From Bryoerythrophyllum caledonicum (lineage: Eukaryota; Streptophyta; Bryopsida; Pottiales; Pottiaceae): a DNA stretch of 64,000 bases. A model generated the notes under the pieces. It did no database searches and was not told where the DNA came from. It worked only from the letters and a program-made list of their open reading frames with translations. The DNA lies in contig OZ020524.1 in the NCBI GenBank assembly GCA_963971425.1, positions 23,427,022-23,491,021 of the forward strand, given 5' to 3'. Below, in pieces: positions 23,128 to 34,338 of this stretch (the first letter of the stretch is position 1; every line of letters starts with the position of its first letter). The position numbers and the translations under genes were made by a program.

Positions 23128-24630
23128 AAGAAGAAGAAGAAGAAGAAGAAGAAGAAGAAGAAGAAGAAGAAGAAGAAGAAGAAGAAGAAGAAGAAGAAGA
23201 AGAAGAAGAAGAAGAAGAAGAAGAAGAAGAAGAAGAAGAAGAAGAAGAAGAAGAAGAAGAAGAAGAAGAAGAAGAAGAAGAAGAAGAAGAAGAAGAAGAA
23301 GAAGAAGAAGAAGAAGAAGAAGAAGAAGAAGAAGAAGAAGAAGAAGAAGAAGAAGAAGAAGAAGAAGAAGAAGAAGAAGAAGAAGAAGAAGAAGAAGAAG
23401 AAGAAGAAGAAGAAGAAGAAGAAGAAGAAGAAGAAGAAGAAGAAGAAGAAGAAGAAGAAGAAGAAGAAGAAGAAGAAGAAGAAGAAGAAGAAGAAGAAGA
23501 CGAAGAAGAAGAAGAAGAAGAAGACGAAGAAGAAGACGAAGAAGAAGAAGAAGAAGATTCAGAAGAAGAAGAAGAAGAAGAAGAAGAAGAAGAAGAAGAA
23601 GAAGAAGAAGAAGAAGAAGAAGAAGAAGAAGAAGAAGAAGAAGAAGAAGAAGAAGAAGAAGAAGAAGAAGAAGAAGAAGAAGAAGAAGAAGAAGAAGAAG
23701 AAGAAGAAGAAGAAGAAGAAGAAGAAGAAGAAGAAGAAGAAGAAGAAGAAGAAGAAGAAGAAGAAGAAGAAGAAGAAGAAGAAGAAGAAGAAGAAGAAGA
23801 AGAAGAAGAAGAAGAAGAAGAAGAAGAAGAAGAAGAAGAAGAAGAAGAAGAAGAAGAAGAAGAAGAAGAAGAAGAAGAAGAAGAAGAAGAAGAAGAAGAA
23901 GAAGAAGAAGAAGAAGAAGAAGAAGAAGAAGAAGAAGAAGAAGAAGAAGAAGAAGAAGAAGAAGAAGAAGAAGAAGAAGAAGAAGAAGAAGAAGAAGAAG
24001 AAGAAGAAGAAGAAGAAGAAGAAGAAGAAGAAGAAGAAGAAGAAGAAGAAGAAGAAGAAGAAGAAGAAGAAGAAGAAGAAGAAGAAGAAGAAGAAGAAGA
24101 AGAAGAAGAAGAAGAAGAAGACGAAGAAGAAGACGAAGAAGAAGACGAAGAAGAAGACGAAGAAGAAGATGAAGAAGAAGACGAAGAAGAAGACGAAGAA
24201 GAAGACGAAGAAGAAGACGAAGAAGAAGACGAAGAAGAAGACGAAGAAGAAGACGAAGAAGAAGACGAAGAAGAAGACGAAGAAGAAGACGAAGAAGAAG
24301 ACGAAGAAGAAGATGAAGAAGAAGACGAAGAAGAAGACGAAGAGGACAAAAGAAGAAGAAGAAGAAGAGGACAAAAGAAGAAGAAGAAGAAGAGGACAAA
24401 AGAAGATGAAGAAGAAGAGGACAAAAGAAGATGAAGAAGAAGAAGAGGAGGATAGAAGAAGAAGAATAAGATGAAGAAGAAGAAGAGGTAGAAGCAAAAG
24501 ATGAAGGAGGAAAAGAACATGAAGAACAAGAAGATGAAGAGGAGAGTAGGAACAAAAATTAAGAAAGGAAGAAGAAGAAGAAGAATAAGATGAAGATGAA
24601 GTAGAAGAAGAAGAAAAGAAGAAGAAAAAG
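23128..24630. repeat. very long (GAA)n/(TTC)n tract with 12-bp and 24-bp derivatives
   Basis: Uninterrupted GAA runs from 23128 to 23500 (about 124 units). A 60-bp interrupted stretch contains GAC and GATTCA variants. Pure GAA then resumes from 23561 to 24121 (about 187 units). From 24120 to about 24343 the unit becomes a 12-mer, GAAGAAGAAGAC, in roughly 18 copies. About four copies of a 24-bp unit containing GAGGACAAAAGAAG follow, then degenerate purine-rich DNA to about 24630. The strand is almost pure purine for 1.5 kb. The very long Glu, Leu, Ser or Phe frames here are consequences of the repeat and are not genes. Confidence 0.97.
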
Positions 24631-27600
24631 AAGATTAAAAAAATAAAAATAGAGGATAGAAGGAGTAGAGGGTTTTAGGTTTATGGGTTTAGGTTTTAGG
24701 ATTTAGGGTTTATTTGGTGCACCCCGAAAGTGGAGATGTTTAAAAGAAAAGCGTAGTAATGAAAAAGAACGGGGAAGGGGGAGAGTGGTAGGGTTCACTC
24801 GAAAGAACGATAGCTGGTACAATCGGGGTGTTTAGGGTAGTATAGTGCGCCCCCAAAAGAGAACAAATCTCAGGAAGGAACAAATCAAAATAAGAAACAA
24901 ATTCTTGGAAGGATACAAAATCATTTTTTTGAAAATTGAACCGTAGGATCTTCTACTAGACTTGTATGAGAATGTGATGAAAATTTTGGTAAGTTTGACC
25001 GCACGGATTGATAGATAGTAGCCTTTGAAGTGCGACATAATCTCTTTTTCAGGTCATACTATACACCTTCAACAAACTTCGACCACCTTCTATGGCAACT
25101 TTTTGCACTACGAGCCATAAATTTATGGTGTTGACTTGAAAAGGATCATGTTAGGCACATGTGCACCAAATCTTAGAAGTAGAAGAGGTGTAGAAGATGT
25201 CCTAAAAAATCCTGCAATGCAACTATGTGCCGAGAATCAACAATACACTTTATATTTTGCATATATCATATCAATCTCAAATATTTTAAATTCACAAATC
25301 CGTACGGTAGATGCAAAGATCTCAATTTCCTTTCCAAGAGGACATTCTCTTTATTTTAAATGGACAAAAACTCGAATTTCTATTGAATTTAAAAGTTATT
25401 AAAGTTTGGTGACAATATTTGTGATATGTCACACTAAACTGCTGCACCATTTGTATATGTAAGTGAAAATAAATTGTAACTTTTGAGGGTTTAGGGTTTA
25501 GGGTTTAGGGGTTAGGGTTTAGGGTTACATGTGTGTCCCCAAAAAGTGGCATATTTTTTTGGGGATTTTGAGGTGACCTACCCTCCATTGTTGATGGTTG
25601 TGATTCCGAAAATGTAAAAACATTTCCCTAATCTTACTCCATTTGGGAGATATGAGTGAGTTGACTTTGAATTTTGTAGATGACTTTTTTGATATTTAAG
25701 GAATTTAAACTTTTTGAGGTGACGTATCCCCCCATTTTCGGGCATTGTGAATCCAATGGTGTGTTTAGTTTTTGTAAATAAGGCTTGGTTTGGATGATAT
25801 GGAGGGTTTGATAATTATTTAGGGTGATGTATAAAGTCTTCTATTTTTGGAATTTAGGTCTTTTGAAGAGTCTTCCCCCCCCCATTATCAAGGGTTGTGA
25901 TTCCAATGGTGTAAAAACATTTCCCAAATCGTTCTTCATTTGGGAGATATGGAGGGTTTGACTTTTCATTATTGTTGTTGACTTTGGGGGATAATGACTT
26001 TGAAAGTTACTATTTTTAAAGTGTTGGTATACCTACCCCTACTAGTTTAGACATGAAAAATTCATTGGTAGTGTTAGATTTGTGTAAAATTGTTTAGTTT
26101 TGAAATGTGCTTAAGGTTAATTTAGATTAAGTGTAGAATTTACTTTTTACGGGGTTATTGTTGATGTTTTTTATTATGTCGTAGGTTTGTATAGGAGTGA
26201 TTTATAAGGATTTAGGGTTTAGGATTATAGATTGTAGGGGTTAGGGTTGTAGATTTTAGGGGTTTAGGGGTTTAGGGATTTAGGGTTACAGGTTTTAGGG
26301 GTTTAGGGTTATAGATTTTAAGAGTAGGGTTTAGGATTTAGGGATTTAGAGTTTAGGATGTTTAGGTTTAGAGTTTAGGGTTTAGGATTGAGGTATTTAG
26401 TAATTGGATTTAGGGTTTAGGATTTAGGATTGTGATACGAGGGTTGTAGTATAAGTGATTGATGAAGAAGTGTAAGAAGTTTAGGGTAATTATTTAAATA
26501 ATAAATTATGATAGAAGATATATTGTAATAATACTATAATTGAAGAAATATTGTGATAATAATATAAGTATATATATAAAATGAACAAAATAATATCAAC
26601 CAAGAGACCTCACATGGTCTCTCCAATCGGCTCTATAGAGGCCAATATAGTGACGAGCAGCTCCTACACGGTCAACATATATACCGGTCTTGGGCAAGTA
26701 CCCACGACCATAGGCGCTCATCAACATCAACCCTGGAATCGTACGGTCTCTCACTGTACTATGCAAGAACCACTCAGCATGCTCTAAAAAATCCTGGATA
26801 AGAAGGCGATCCTCTGGTGAGTCTAACTCAGCACCATCATACGTATACTCCACGCCCAATTCCTCCAACTGCTCCAATCTCTGCGCCTCAGCCTGAGCCG
26901 CCCATATAGCCCACTCTCGTGCCTGTCGGAGCTGATACTCCATGAACTTGTCACTCCATCCAATAGCCTGGCAAGCAAAAGTGAGAGCACTCTGTACGTC
27001 GATAGATGGCGCGGACTCCTGTCTACCGTGAACTGTAACCGCGAATGCTGCCACCATCTCCTCACTGTGTGTCATAAACCTATCTATGGAACATGCTCTA
27101 TTGTCGAAAGGCCCTCGCAATGCACCCTGAATGCCACTAACGCTAAACAGATCCTGCTCGCTACAAAGCCAACGCCCATCAATCACCATCTCTGTCTGAA
27201 CAATAATCTCTATCCTGATGCCTAAGAGTCGGCTACTGCGCTCATCATCTGTCATAGTCAACCATCTGTCTAGTAAATCCTGTAGCTGCTCCAATCTGGT
27301 ACGCATAGTGCGCATAGTACCAGGCATCTGATCTAGCATCTGCTTCTGTATCACAGAGAGAATCTCGTGACACAGTGCCTGATAAATCTTGACCCGAGCT
27401 ATACGCGGGTCAAAAACAGGCCTAAAATCCACTGATCCATAGTCTACCTCGTTGCACATCTCGTGCACAGTACCCTCTGTAAGCCTCCTAGCTCGGCGCT
27501 GTGCATCACTGAACTTGAAGAACAACAATCCATCGGTACTGTAGCGAGTGCCATAATCAAATAGATTCTTCTGTACTGGAACAGAAGAACCCATCTTTGC

Positions 27601-28660
27601 ATGATACCGTTGAATTAACCGATCAAGCACTGGCTTTGCTCCCGCATTAAGGGTTTAGGGTTTAGGGTTACAGGGGTATCTCCAAAAAATTTGACATACT
27701 TATTTTGGGCTGAAATTTTGCATACCCCCCCATTTTCGACTATTGCGCATCCAATGGTGCAAAAAACCACCCTAATAGTATGAGAGATTGCGAGATATAG
27801 CAACTTAGACTTTTTTGGAGTGAGTTGACTTTTTTTATTTGAAGTCATTTACAAGTTTAAACTTGACCTACCCCCTTATTTGTGGACATTGTGAATCCAA
27901 TGGTGGTCTTTGTTTTTGGAATTGAGTTTAGGGTTGTCTGCTGTAAGCGTTTCAAAAGTGGCTTTTAAAGTTGTTATCTTTGTGAGTTTGAGGAATTAGG
28001 AAGATTGTAGAGTACCTACCCCCCCATTTTCGAGGGTTGTAAACACATTGGAGTAATAAAAAGCCCAAACATAGGGCTTTTTTTGGAAGATATGGCCGGT
28101 TTGACTTTTGAAACCCTAAAATTGACTTTCTCGAAAATGGTTGATTTTGAAATCAGGAAAAGAACAACGTTGAAGATCTATGCATGGGTGTGAGGATTTT
28201 GGATTTTACATGTTGTTATGACCATGTGTTTGGGACCCATGGATGGATGGAGGTGGATTCCTAATCAAGAATTAGGAGTGGAGGGTTTGAGTTCTACTTG
28301 TTGATACAACCTTGTGTTTGTGACCCAAGGATGGATGAAGGTTTAGGGTTTAGGGTTACATGTGTGTCCCTGAAAAAGTGGCATATTTTTTTTATCGTTT
28401 TGAGGTAACCTTCCCCCATTTTCAATGATTGTGAATCCGAATATGTAATAAAATCTAATTATATTATCACGATTAGGGAGATATAGGTAGTTTGACTTTT
28501 CCAAATATGAGTTGACTTTTATGATAAATGAGGTATTTGAACTTTTTGAGATGACGTACCCCCCCATTGTAAGGTATTGCAAATCGATTGGTGTGATTAG
28601 TTTAGTGAAATAATATACGGATTGAAGGTTATGGAGGGTTTTGTTGTTGCACTAGGTTTA
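24631..28660. repeat. block of interstitial telomere-like repeats and a ~150-bp degenerate module
   Basis: Short runs of TTTAGGG-type repeats occur at about 24672-24715, 25486-25527, 26205-26435, 27645-27670 and 28340-28360. Between them a degenerate unit recurs at about 25567, 25717, 25868, 27719, 27870, 28015, 28410 and 28555. It contains ACCTACCCCCCCATTTTCG, then a TTGTGAATCCAATGGTGT word and a GGGAGATATGGAGGGTTTGA word, with roughly 150 bp spacing. The telomere-like run directly followed by TTACATGTGTGTCCC occurs twice (25520 and 28355), so run and module move as a unit. Confidence 0.8.
26596..27594 (-). CDS. orphan ORF of 332 codons inside the telomere-like repeat block
   Basis: A single open frame runs from ATG 27594 (MGSSVPVQKN) to the stop at 26596, and the frame is open back to a stop within a telomere-like repeat at about 27650. 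The protein is balanced in composition, with Arg/Glu/Gln-rich helices (LRQAREWAIWAAQAEAQRLE near residue 225) and many Trp, Tyr and Cys residues, unlike the low-complexity frames around it. I recognise no family and see no signal peptide or membrane segment. It could be a transposon-carried gene or one exon of a longer gene. The abundant TTTAGGG flanks make normal promoter sequence hard to identify. Confidence 0.5.
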   Translation of the reverse strand: MGSSVPVQKNLFDYGTRYSTDGLLFFKFSDAQRRARRLTEGTVHEMCNEVDYGSVDFRPVFDPRIARVKIYQALCHEILSVIQKQMLDQMPGTMRTMRTRLEQLQDLLDRWLTMTDDERSSRLLGIRIEIIVQTEMVIDGRWLCSEQDLFSVSGIQGALRGPFDNRACSIDRFMTHSEEMVAAFAVTVHGRQESAPSIDVQSALTFACQAIGWSDKFMEYQLRQAREWAIWAAQAEAQRLEQLEELGVEYTYDGAELDSPEDRLLIQDFLEHAEWFLHSTVRDRTIPGLMLMSAYGRGYLPKTGIYVDRVGAARHYIGLYRADWRDHVRSLG

Positions 28661-29067
28661 GAATTTGAGGTGTATTATTTATGGAATTAGATGTTCGCTA
28701 CAAGATGTTCGCTATGCCACAATGTCAAGTGAGGTTGTGTCCACGCACACCCCATCCCTTACCGAGCTCAATGTAGTCTTCCACGAGGTTAGCACAACCG
28801 AGGGGTCAAGGTCTTGTGAATTACCGGCGTTGGTGGTCCAAACTCGGTCCAACCGGCGAGAACCTAGGTACTTGAGTCCTCCTCCACCCACACCGGAGGA
28901 TGGTGACACCTCGGAGGAGGACTCACTTCACTTCTCCGACCTAAACGACACCATCAAGGAGGCGGTGGAAGGCACTAAACGGGCCAATTTAAGGTCCTCT
29001 CATGGGACACCTAGGCCCCGAACTCCATTATCCACTTCCCAAAAACCATGGGAAGGTCCACCGGTCC

Positions 29068-31331
29068 TGTGAGCCGCAAAAACGGCCCACGATGACAAAT
29101 GGACCACACATCATGTGCATTAAGGTTAACAAGTATTAGAAATGGGTTATCCCATTGGATTAGCTCGTGATTTTTGATCAAGATGGCTAAATAAGCCTTT
29201 CCATGCGCTAATTCCTCAAATAGGAGCCACCTTGTGGCAACTACGGATTTTATGAAGTTCACTAAAAAAATAAATAGAAAGGAAAAAATAAAGAAAAGGT
29301 TGGAAAACAAAAAAAACAATAGAAAGGGATTAGAATTAGAAGTGGTGGAGAAGAATTTACCTCCTACCGAGTCGGGGACCGCCATTGGCGACGGTGTGGA
29401 AATCACGGAAAAAACTAGGAGAAGAAGAAGGAGGATGGTGAGGAGAAAAGAAAAAGAATGAGGCGTTAAAAGCCCTTAAAAAAATAGTCGAAGTGATCCA
29501 AAAAGAAGTGAAAAAAAAAACCCTCACCAATCACTAAGTAAATTAGGAATTCCCCCAAGCAAGGGAAATTCAAGCTAGGTAGAGTTAGATTTTTTTGCAT
29601 CCTTGAATTTAGCTTAATAGCTCACTTATTGAAATCATGCACACACATGTGGCATGGAGTCAAAGTTTAGATTTAGATATTCCTTGGTTAGTGGGACACC
29701 CACTTTTGTTAAATGCAAGGGTGGCTAGTGATTTATTAGCTTTTTAGTTACTATTGTTTAGTGTGACCATTAATGTGCCCACCCAAAATTGGCGGCTGTG
29801 AATGAGGAAGGGAACGACCTTGGGAACAAAGAAGGGAGCAAGGGCCTTGGAGTTACCCCCTTGGAGGCGCTCATTCGAAGTGTGTGGTAGGAGCTAGGAA
29901 ACCGAGAGAGGTGTGTGGAAGAGAGAGAGAGGTAGGGTTCCAGATTTCCCCCTCCTGTGGGCTGAATTTGATTCAAATGTTACGAAAATTAGATGGTAGA
30001 TAGATTAGAGCGTTGGCTTTTCAATAAGATCAAGAATGTACGGATCGGAGCTGTGACAACAAAGATACGATCTGCGGAGCGAGGACGACCAGCTGGAGGA
30101 TCGGCGGCGGATCTCACTTGGCCTCCTCAGATTTTCCCTTGTCAGTCGCAGAGTTCTTGTCCGATGAAACTAAGACTTTAAGAGTAGATAGATTAGAGCG
30201 TTGGCTTTCTAACAAGATCAAGAATGTACGGATCGGAGCTCTGACAACGAAGATACGAGCTGCGGAGCGAGGACGACCAGCTGGAGGATCGGCGGCGGAT
30301 CTTACTTTTCCTCAGATTTCCCCTTGTCAGTCGCAGAGTTTTTGTCCGATGAAGCTAAGATTTTGGGAGTAGATAGATTAGAGCGTTGGCTTTCCAACAA
30401 GATCAAGAACGTGCAAATTGGAGTCGTGACAACGAAGATACGGGCTGCAGAGTGAAGAACACCAAGAAGAGGAGGACGACCACAACACAAGAACGAACAC
30501 GAACACGGCAGAGGGTGAATTGACTTGGATCATGGAGCCTTCTTCCTCTCCCAATTGATTCATTATCTTCTTGATTGCATGTGGAGAAGGAACCCTAAAT
30601 TTTCTAGTTACAAAAATCACGCGGAAGCGCTGCCAAATTTTCACTAGGATTAGGGTTTGCTATCAACTCAACCAAACAATCGGTTTAATCTACAATAGTA
30701 AGTGAAGGCAGCTGGAGGCTCATGCATGGTATAGTATTTGAGTAGGGCCACTTGTGTGAATGCATGTGGTATACACGTGAATTGTGGTGTACGATTTTGA
30801 ATAAACATGTATGTTAAGTGTGCACTGCTGGTCGTTGGCTGTGAGTCTCGGATTGAGTCAACCGGTTAATTAAAGGCTGCCATCGTGTTAAGCAAGAAAA
30901 ACTAATAAGAATACAAAAAACAAACGTAAAAAACGGAGTCATAATCACGAAGATAATGAAGAATTAAACTTTTAACATAAAAAGAGGAGCCTGTCTGCTG
31001 GTTGCTGCTGTCAGGGTCGCACTTGGGCCTGGAATTGGTGGTTAAGGTGCTAATCAAGTTCACAAGGCGAAATTGAACCTAATGGAGCTTTAAAACATTG
31101 GAAACGGAGCTTTGAGGCGGAATTTATGCTTGTCTAAAGGTTGGATTCAACCTAAGGCTGAATTCAGCCATCACATCACTAATTATTAACGAACCCTCTT
31201 AAGTGACCACGCCTTGGGTCATCATGCTTGTATGAATGGTTAAAGTATGTTTGCATGAGGGGCTGCATCCCATATGTAGGGTCTTGTGTTCAAGATAAGC
31301 CACCCATTAGAGGCGGTTTATTTGGCTCACA
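29068..31331 (+). mobile_element. solo LTR, 2.26 kb, 5-bp target duplication GGTCC
   Basis: The element starts TGTGAGCCGCAAAAACGGC and ends GGTTTATTTGGCTCACA, with matching TGTGAGC/GCTCACA ends. GGTCC stands immediately before 29068 and immediately after 31331, and the host reading frame is restored when the insert is removed. No internal coding region separates two LTR copies here, so it is a solo LTR left by recombination. It contains three tandem copies of a ~187-bp unit (29995-30455) and the motif GCGGAAGCGCT at 30621. Confidence 0.9.
29995..30455 (+). repeat. ~187-bp tandem repeat inside the solo LTR
   Basis: Units begin GTAGATAGATTAGAGCG at about 29995, 30183 and 30368, spaced 188 and 185 bp apart; the third is partial. 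Each holds AAGATCAAGAA(T/C)GT and a GAGGACGACCAGC block. The related LTR at 34484 carries a different, shorter tandem array in the same place. Confidence 0.88.
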
Positions 31332-33002
31332 GGTCCCTAGTCCCGCAGTGAACACATTCCCCCGTGTCAAGGAACACGTGGGAGAAGGGCCTTACGATTT
31401 ATGGGCGGATTAGAGTCGTCTCAAGGCGGACATCACCATAGCCCAACTACTGGAGGTATCCCCACCCATGAGGAAGGTCCTTAGGTCGGGCACCCCGGTG
31501 AAGCGGAGGCCCAAGGCAAAGGTTAGGTTGGCGGCTCGTGTAAAATCCGCACACCCCAATATCGAAGTCAAGGCGGTTCAAATTGAGGTCTCAATAGTAG
31601 ATAAGGTGGTACCCAACGTACTAGTCGACGGTGGTAGTGGTTTGAACATCATGCCTCTCTCAACTATGGAGAAATTGGGCGTAGACATCACAGAACCATC
31701 ACCTTACATCATCAACATGGCTAATCAAAGCTCGGAGGTCCCGTTAGGCCAAATTAGTGGTTGTAAAGTTACCACGGGGGGAATAGAGTACTCCCTCACC
31801 TTCCAAGTCATTCGAATGCACTCCAACAAGGAGGCATATCCCTTGCTACTAGGTAGACCGTGGTTGCGAATCGCCAATGCCACGGTGGAATGGGGAGGAC
31901 CGAAGCCACGCATCACCTACGGGCCCTTTGAGAATTCTACTACGGTCCATATCCAACCGAGTAGGCTAGGACTATGCCATGATTGTGTGGGCCCTTCGGA
32001 GGATGAGTCGCAAGAAGTGTTGACAAAAGAACTCCTCAAGAGAGTGAGGTTCGCACCCCACAAGGCGGTGGATAGGGCCCAACCCTTGAGGGCCGACGTG
32101 ATGCCGTTCAAGAGCATGGGACCGGGCCTTTACGAGTGGGTTTCCACCGGGGAATTTGTAGACTGGTTGAGGGAGCAGCCCACCTCGAGCGCGGATGAAG
32201 CCATGTCCGTGCATTTCATGGAGAGTGAGCTGATTGAGGAGGAACCCGGATTGGAACTTAGCCTGGTTTCCCTCCTCGATGACTTAGAACCCGCGGCGGT
32301 ATTTGGAATGGATGTTGATGGCACACAAGGGGACGAATTGGAGGTGTTGGGGGACGAAGCACCTCTCAACCCATCTCTCCACTTTAGGAGAACATCCACC
32401 GGTATACTAGCTAGTGGTTCGGGGGCAACGTACCCCCAAGTTCCGAATGATTGGTACAAGGGACCTACTCAACAACCATACGTACATCATGATGACTGGA
32501 AATTGATGGTGGTCTCTCATGAGGATGAAGAAGTCCGTAGTATAAAGGTGGAAGTTGGATTGACCGAGGAGGAGATGGTGAAATACAAGTCGCTCGTGGT
32601 CGAATTTGGGGACATTTTTGCGTGGTCATACAAAGACCTCAAGGGCATTCCCCCGGCGGTGACGCAACATCACATCCTCCTTCTCCCGGGCACTACTCCC
32701 ATTAGACAAAAAGAACGGCATATGAATCCTAACCTGCAACTCATTGTCAAGGCAGAGTCGGAGAAGCTACTCCAATCGGGGTTCATTAAATCCGTGGAAA
32801 TATCCGATTGAGTCTCCCCTATGGTGTTGGTTAAAAAGAAGAATGGGAAGCTACGGGTGTGCATTGACTATAGGAAACTCAACCACCACACCCAAAAAGA
32901 CCACTTTCCCTTGCCATTTATCAACACCATCTTAGAGGAGGTAGGTGGTCATGAGCTCTACACATTTATGGATGGCTACTCGGGCTACAATCAAATCTCC
33001 AT

Positions 33003-33612
33003 GGGTAGAAGTCAGCTAGGGTTACTCACTTTTGGGCAAAAAAAATATACCCAAAAGTATATTTTTTTGGACAAAAAAACTTTACTTTGCCCAATTTGAT
33101 GGGAAAAAAAGGTTTTCTTCAAAAAAAAGTATGTTTCAAGATAGATCTATGCATGATGTATCTGATTGGATAAGGAATCAAAGAAAAAATCAACATTGAG
33201 TCCTATTTTGAGAGCCTTGAAGAAATATTTTGTTTTTTAGCAATAAAAGTGAAAATAAGTTTCCGATCTAGAATTTTCGATTATAATATATGAACACATT
33301 ATGGCGTGGATGTGTCCAAAAACTTTTGAAGTATTTGACTTCCTAGAACTCTCAAAACAGGTATATTTGGCAAATGTCATATACTTGTGACAGGTATATA
33401 CTGATGAAAGATATACCTATATTGGCCAAACCGTAAGTCAGAACTCAACATTTTTGGAGTTCCTAGACACTAAATCAAGGCAACTATCACATTCCATCAA
33501 TAGAATTCCAAGATCAATCCCACATTTGCACTATGCAGCAAAAGAAGGTTCGTGACTCTTTCCAAAACCATTTGTGACACTATAAATATACCACCTTAGT
33601 GGACTTTCACCC
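33003..33612. mobile_element. 610-bp non-autonomous DNA transposon in gypsy RT
   Basis: The insert splits the RT motif [21 protein letters not shown] is before it and TTGCTCCC after. Its ends, GGGTAGAAGTCAGCTAGGG and the reverse complement GGGTGAAAGTCCACTAAGG, match at 14 of 19 positions, with a CCAT duplication flanking them. It is AT-rich, with no coding frame and a hairpin-forming ATATAC/GTATAT stretch near 33055. The superfamily is not certain. Confidence 0.65.
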
Positions 33613-34338
33613 CCATTGCTCCCGAGGACTATCACAAGACCGCCTTCACTACCCCGTGGGGCACATTCATTTATTTGGTCATGCCTTTTGGGCTTTGTAA
33701 TGCCCCTTCCGCATTCCAGAGGGCCATGACCACCCGGTTCAAGATCAACCATCGTAAGACCACCCCTTATCACCCTCAAACCAATGGTCACACCGAGCGG
33801 GTCAACCAAACCCTCGTGAATATTTTGAGGAAGACGGTCACCGATTCCAAGAGGGACTGGGATACGAAACTCCCCGCCGCATTATGGGCCTACCGAACCA
33901 CCTTCAAGGTGACCACCCATGCTACTCCCTTCTCATTGGTGTATGGCATTGTTGCCAATAGAATTTGAGATCCCCTCCTTGCGAGTGGCCGTGACCGAAC
34001 GATGGTCCATGGCCACGTCTTTAGCCGATCGGTTAGAACGATTGGAGAAGCTCGATGAGATGCGCCGATGGAGCGCTGAGAACGTGGAAGCCATCCAATG
34101 TCAAAGAAAGATCGCCTTCGACAAACGAAACAAGGCCCAATCGTTACAACCGAGCATGCTAGTCCTCCTCCAAGATGCGAGGAGAATGGATTTCCCTGAC
34201 AAGTTCGATGCCTTGTGGTTGAGACCGTATCTCATGAAGGAGGTCTTTCCCAACAACTCCATTCAACTCCAAACCCTTAACGGCAAAGATTTCCCCACGA
34301 GAACATTGGGCAACCGATGCAAAGAGTACAAGGTGTGA
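33613..34338 (+). pseudogene. gypsy RT-integrase fusion remnant
   Basis: RT residues [16 protein letters not shown] and [18 protein letters not shown] are followed without a gap by integrase residues [19 protein letters not shown]. The junction (about 33735) therefore marks a large internal deletion. A one-base frameshift near 33960 moves the integrase C-terminus ([13 protein letters not shown]...) into another frame, which runs to a stop near 34338. The protein is not functional. Confidence 0.85.

Larger units (their letters stand above)
28665..32811 (+). pseudogene. gypsy gag-protease-RT open frame with LTR insertion and stop codons
   Basis: The frame ...KPWEGPPV at 29040-29067 resumes as PSPAVNTFP at 31337 once the solo LTR and one copy of its GGTCC target duplication are removed. 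A TAG interrupts at 31411. The frame from 31468 carries the retropepsin active site as VDGGSGLNIMPL (about 31624-31660) and the start of RT. At 32809 a TGA replaces the Trp of SDWVSPMVLV, and RT then reads on as VLVKKKNGKLRVCIDYRKLN and YSGYNQIS to 33002. The element cannot make an active enzyme. Confidence 0.88.

Noticed and set aside
23056-24555. Frames of 300-500 codons of poly-Glu, poly-Leu, poly-Ser and poly-Phe
   Set aside because: They are translations of the GAA/TTC repeat in several frames and both strands, with no unique protein sequence.
25486-28360. True chromosome end
   Set aside because: The TTTAGGG runs are short, separated by other modules and flanked on both sides by long unrelated sequence.
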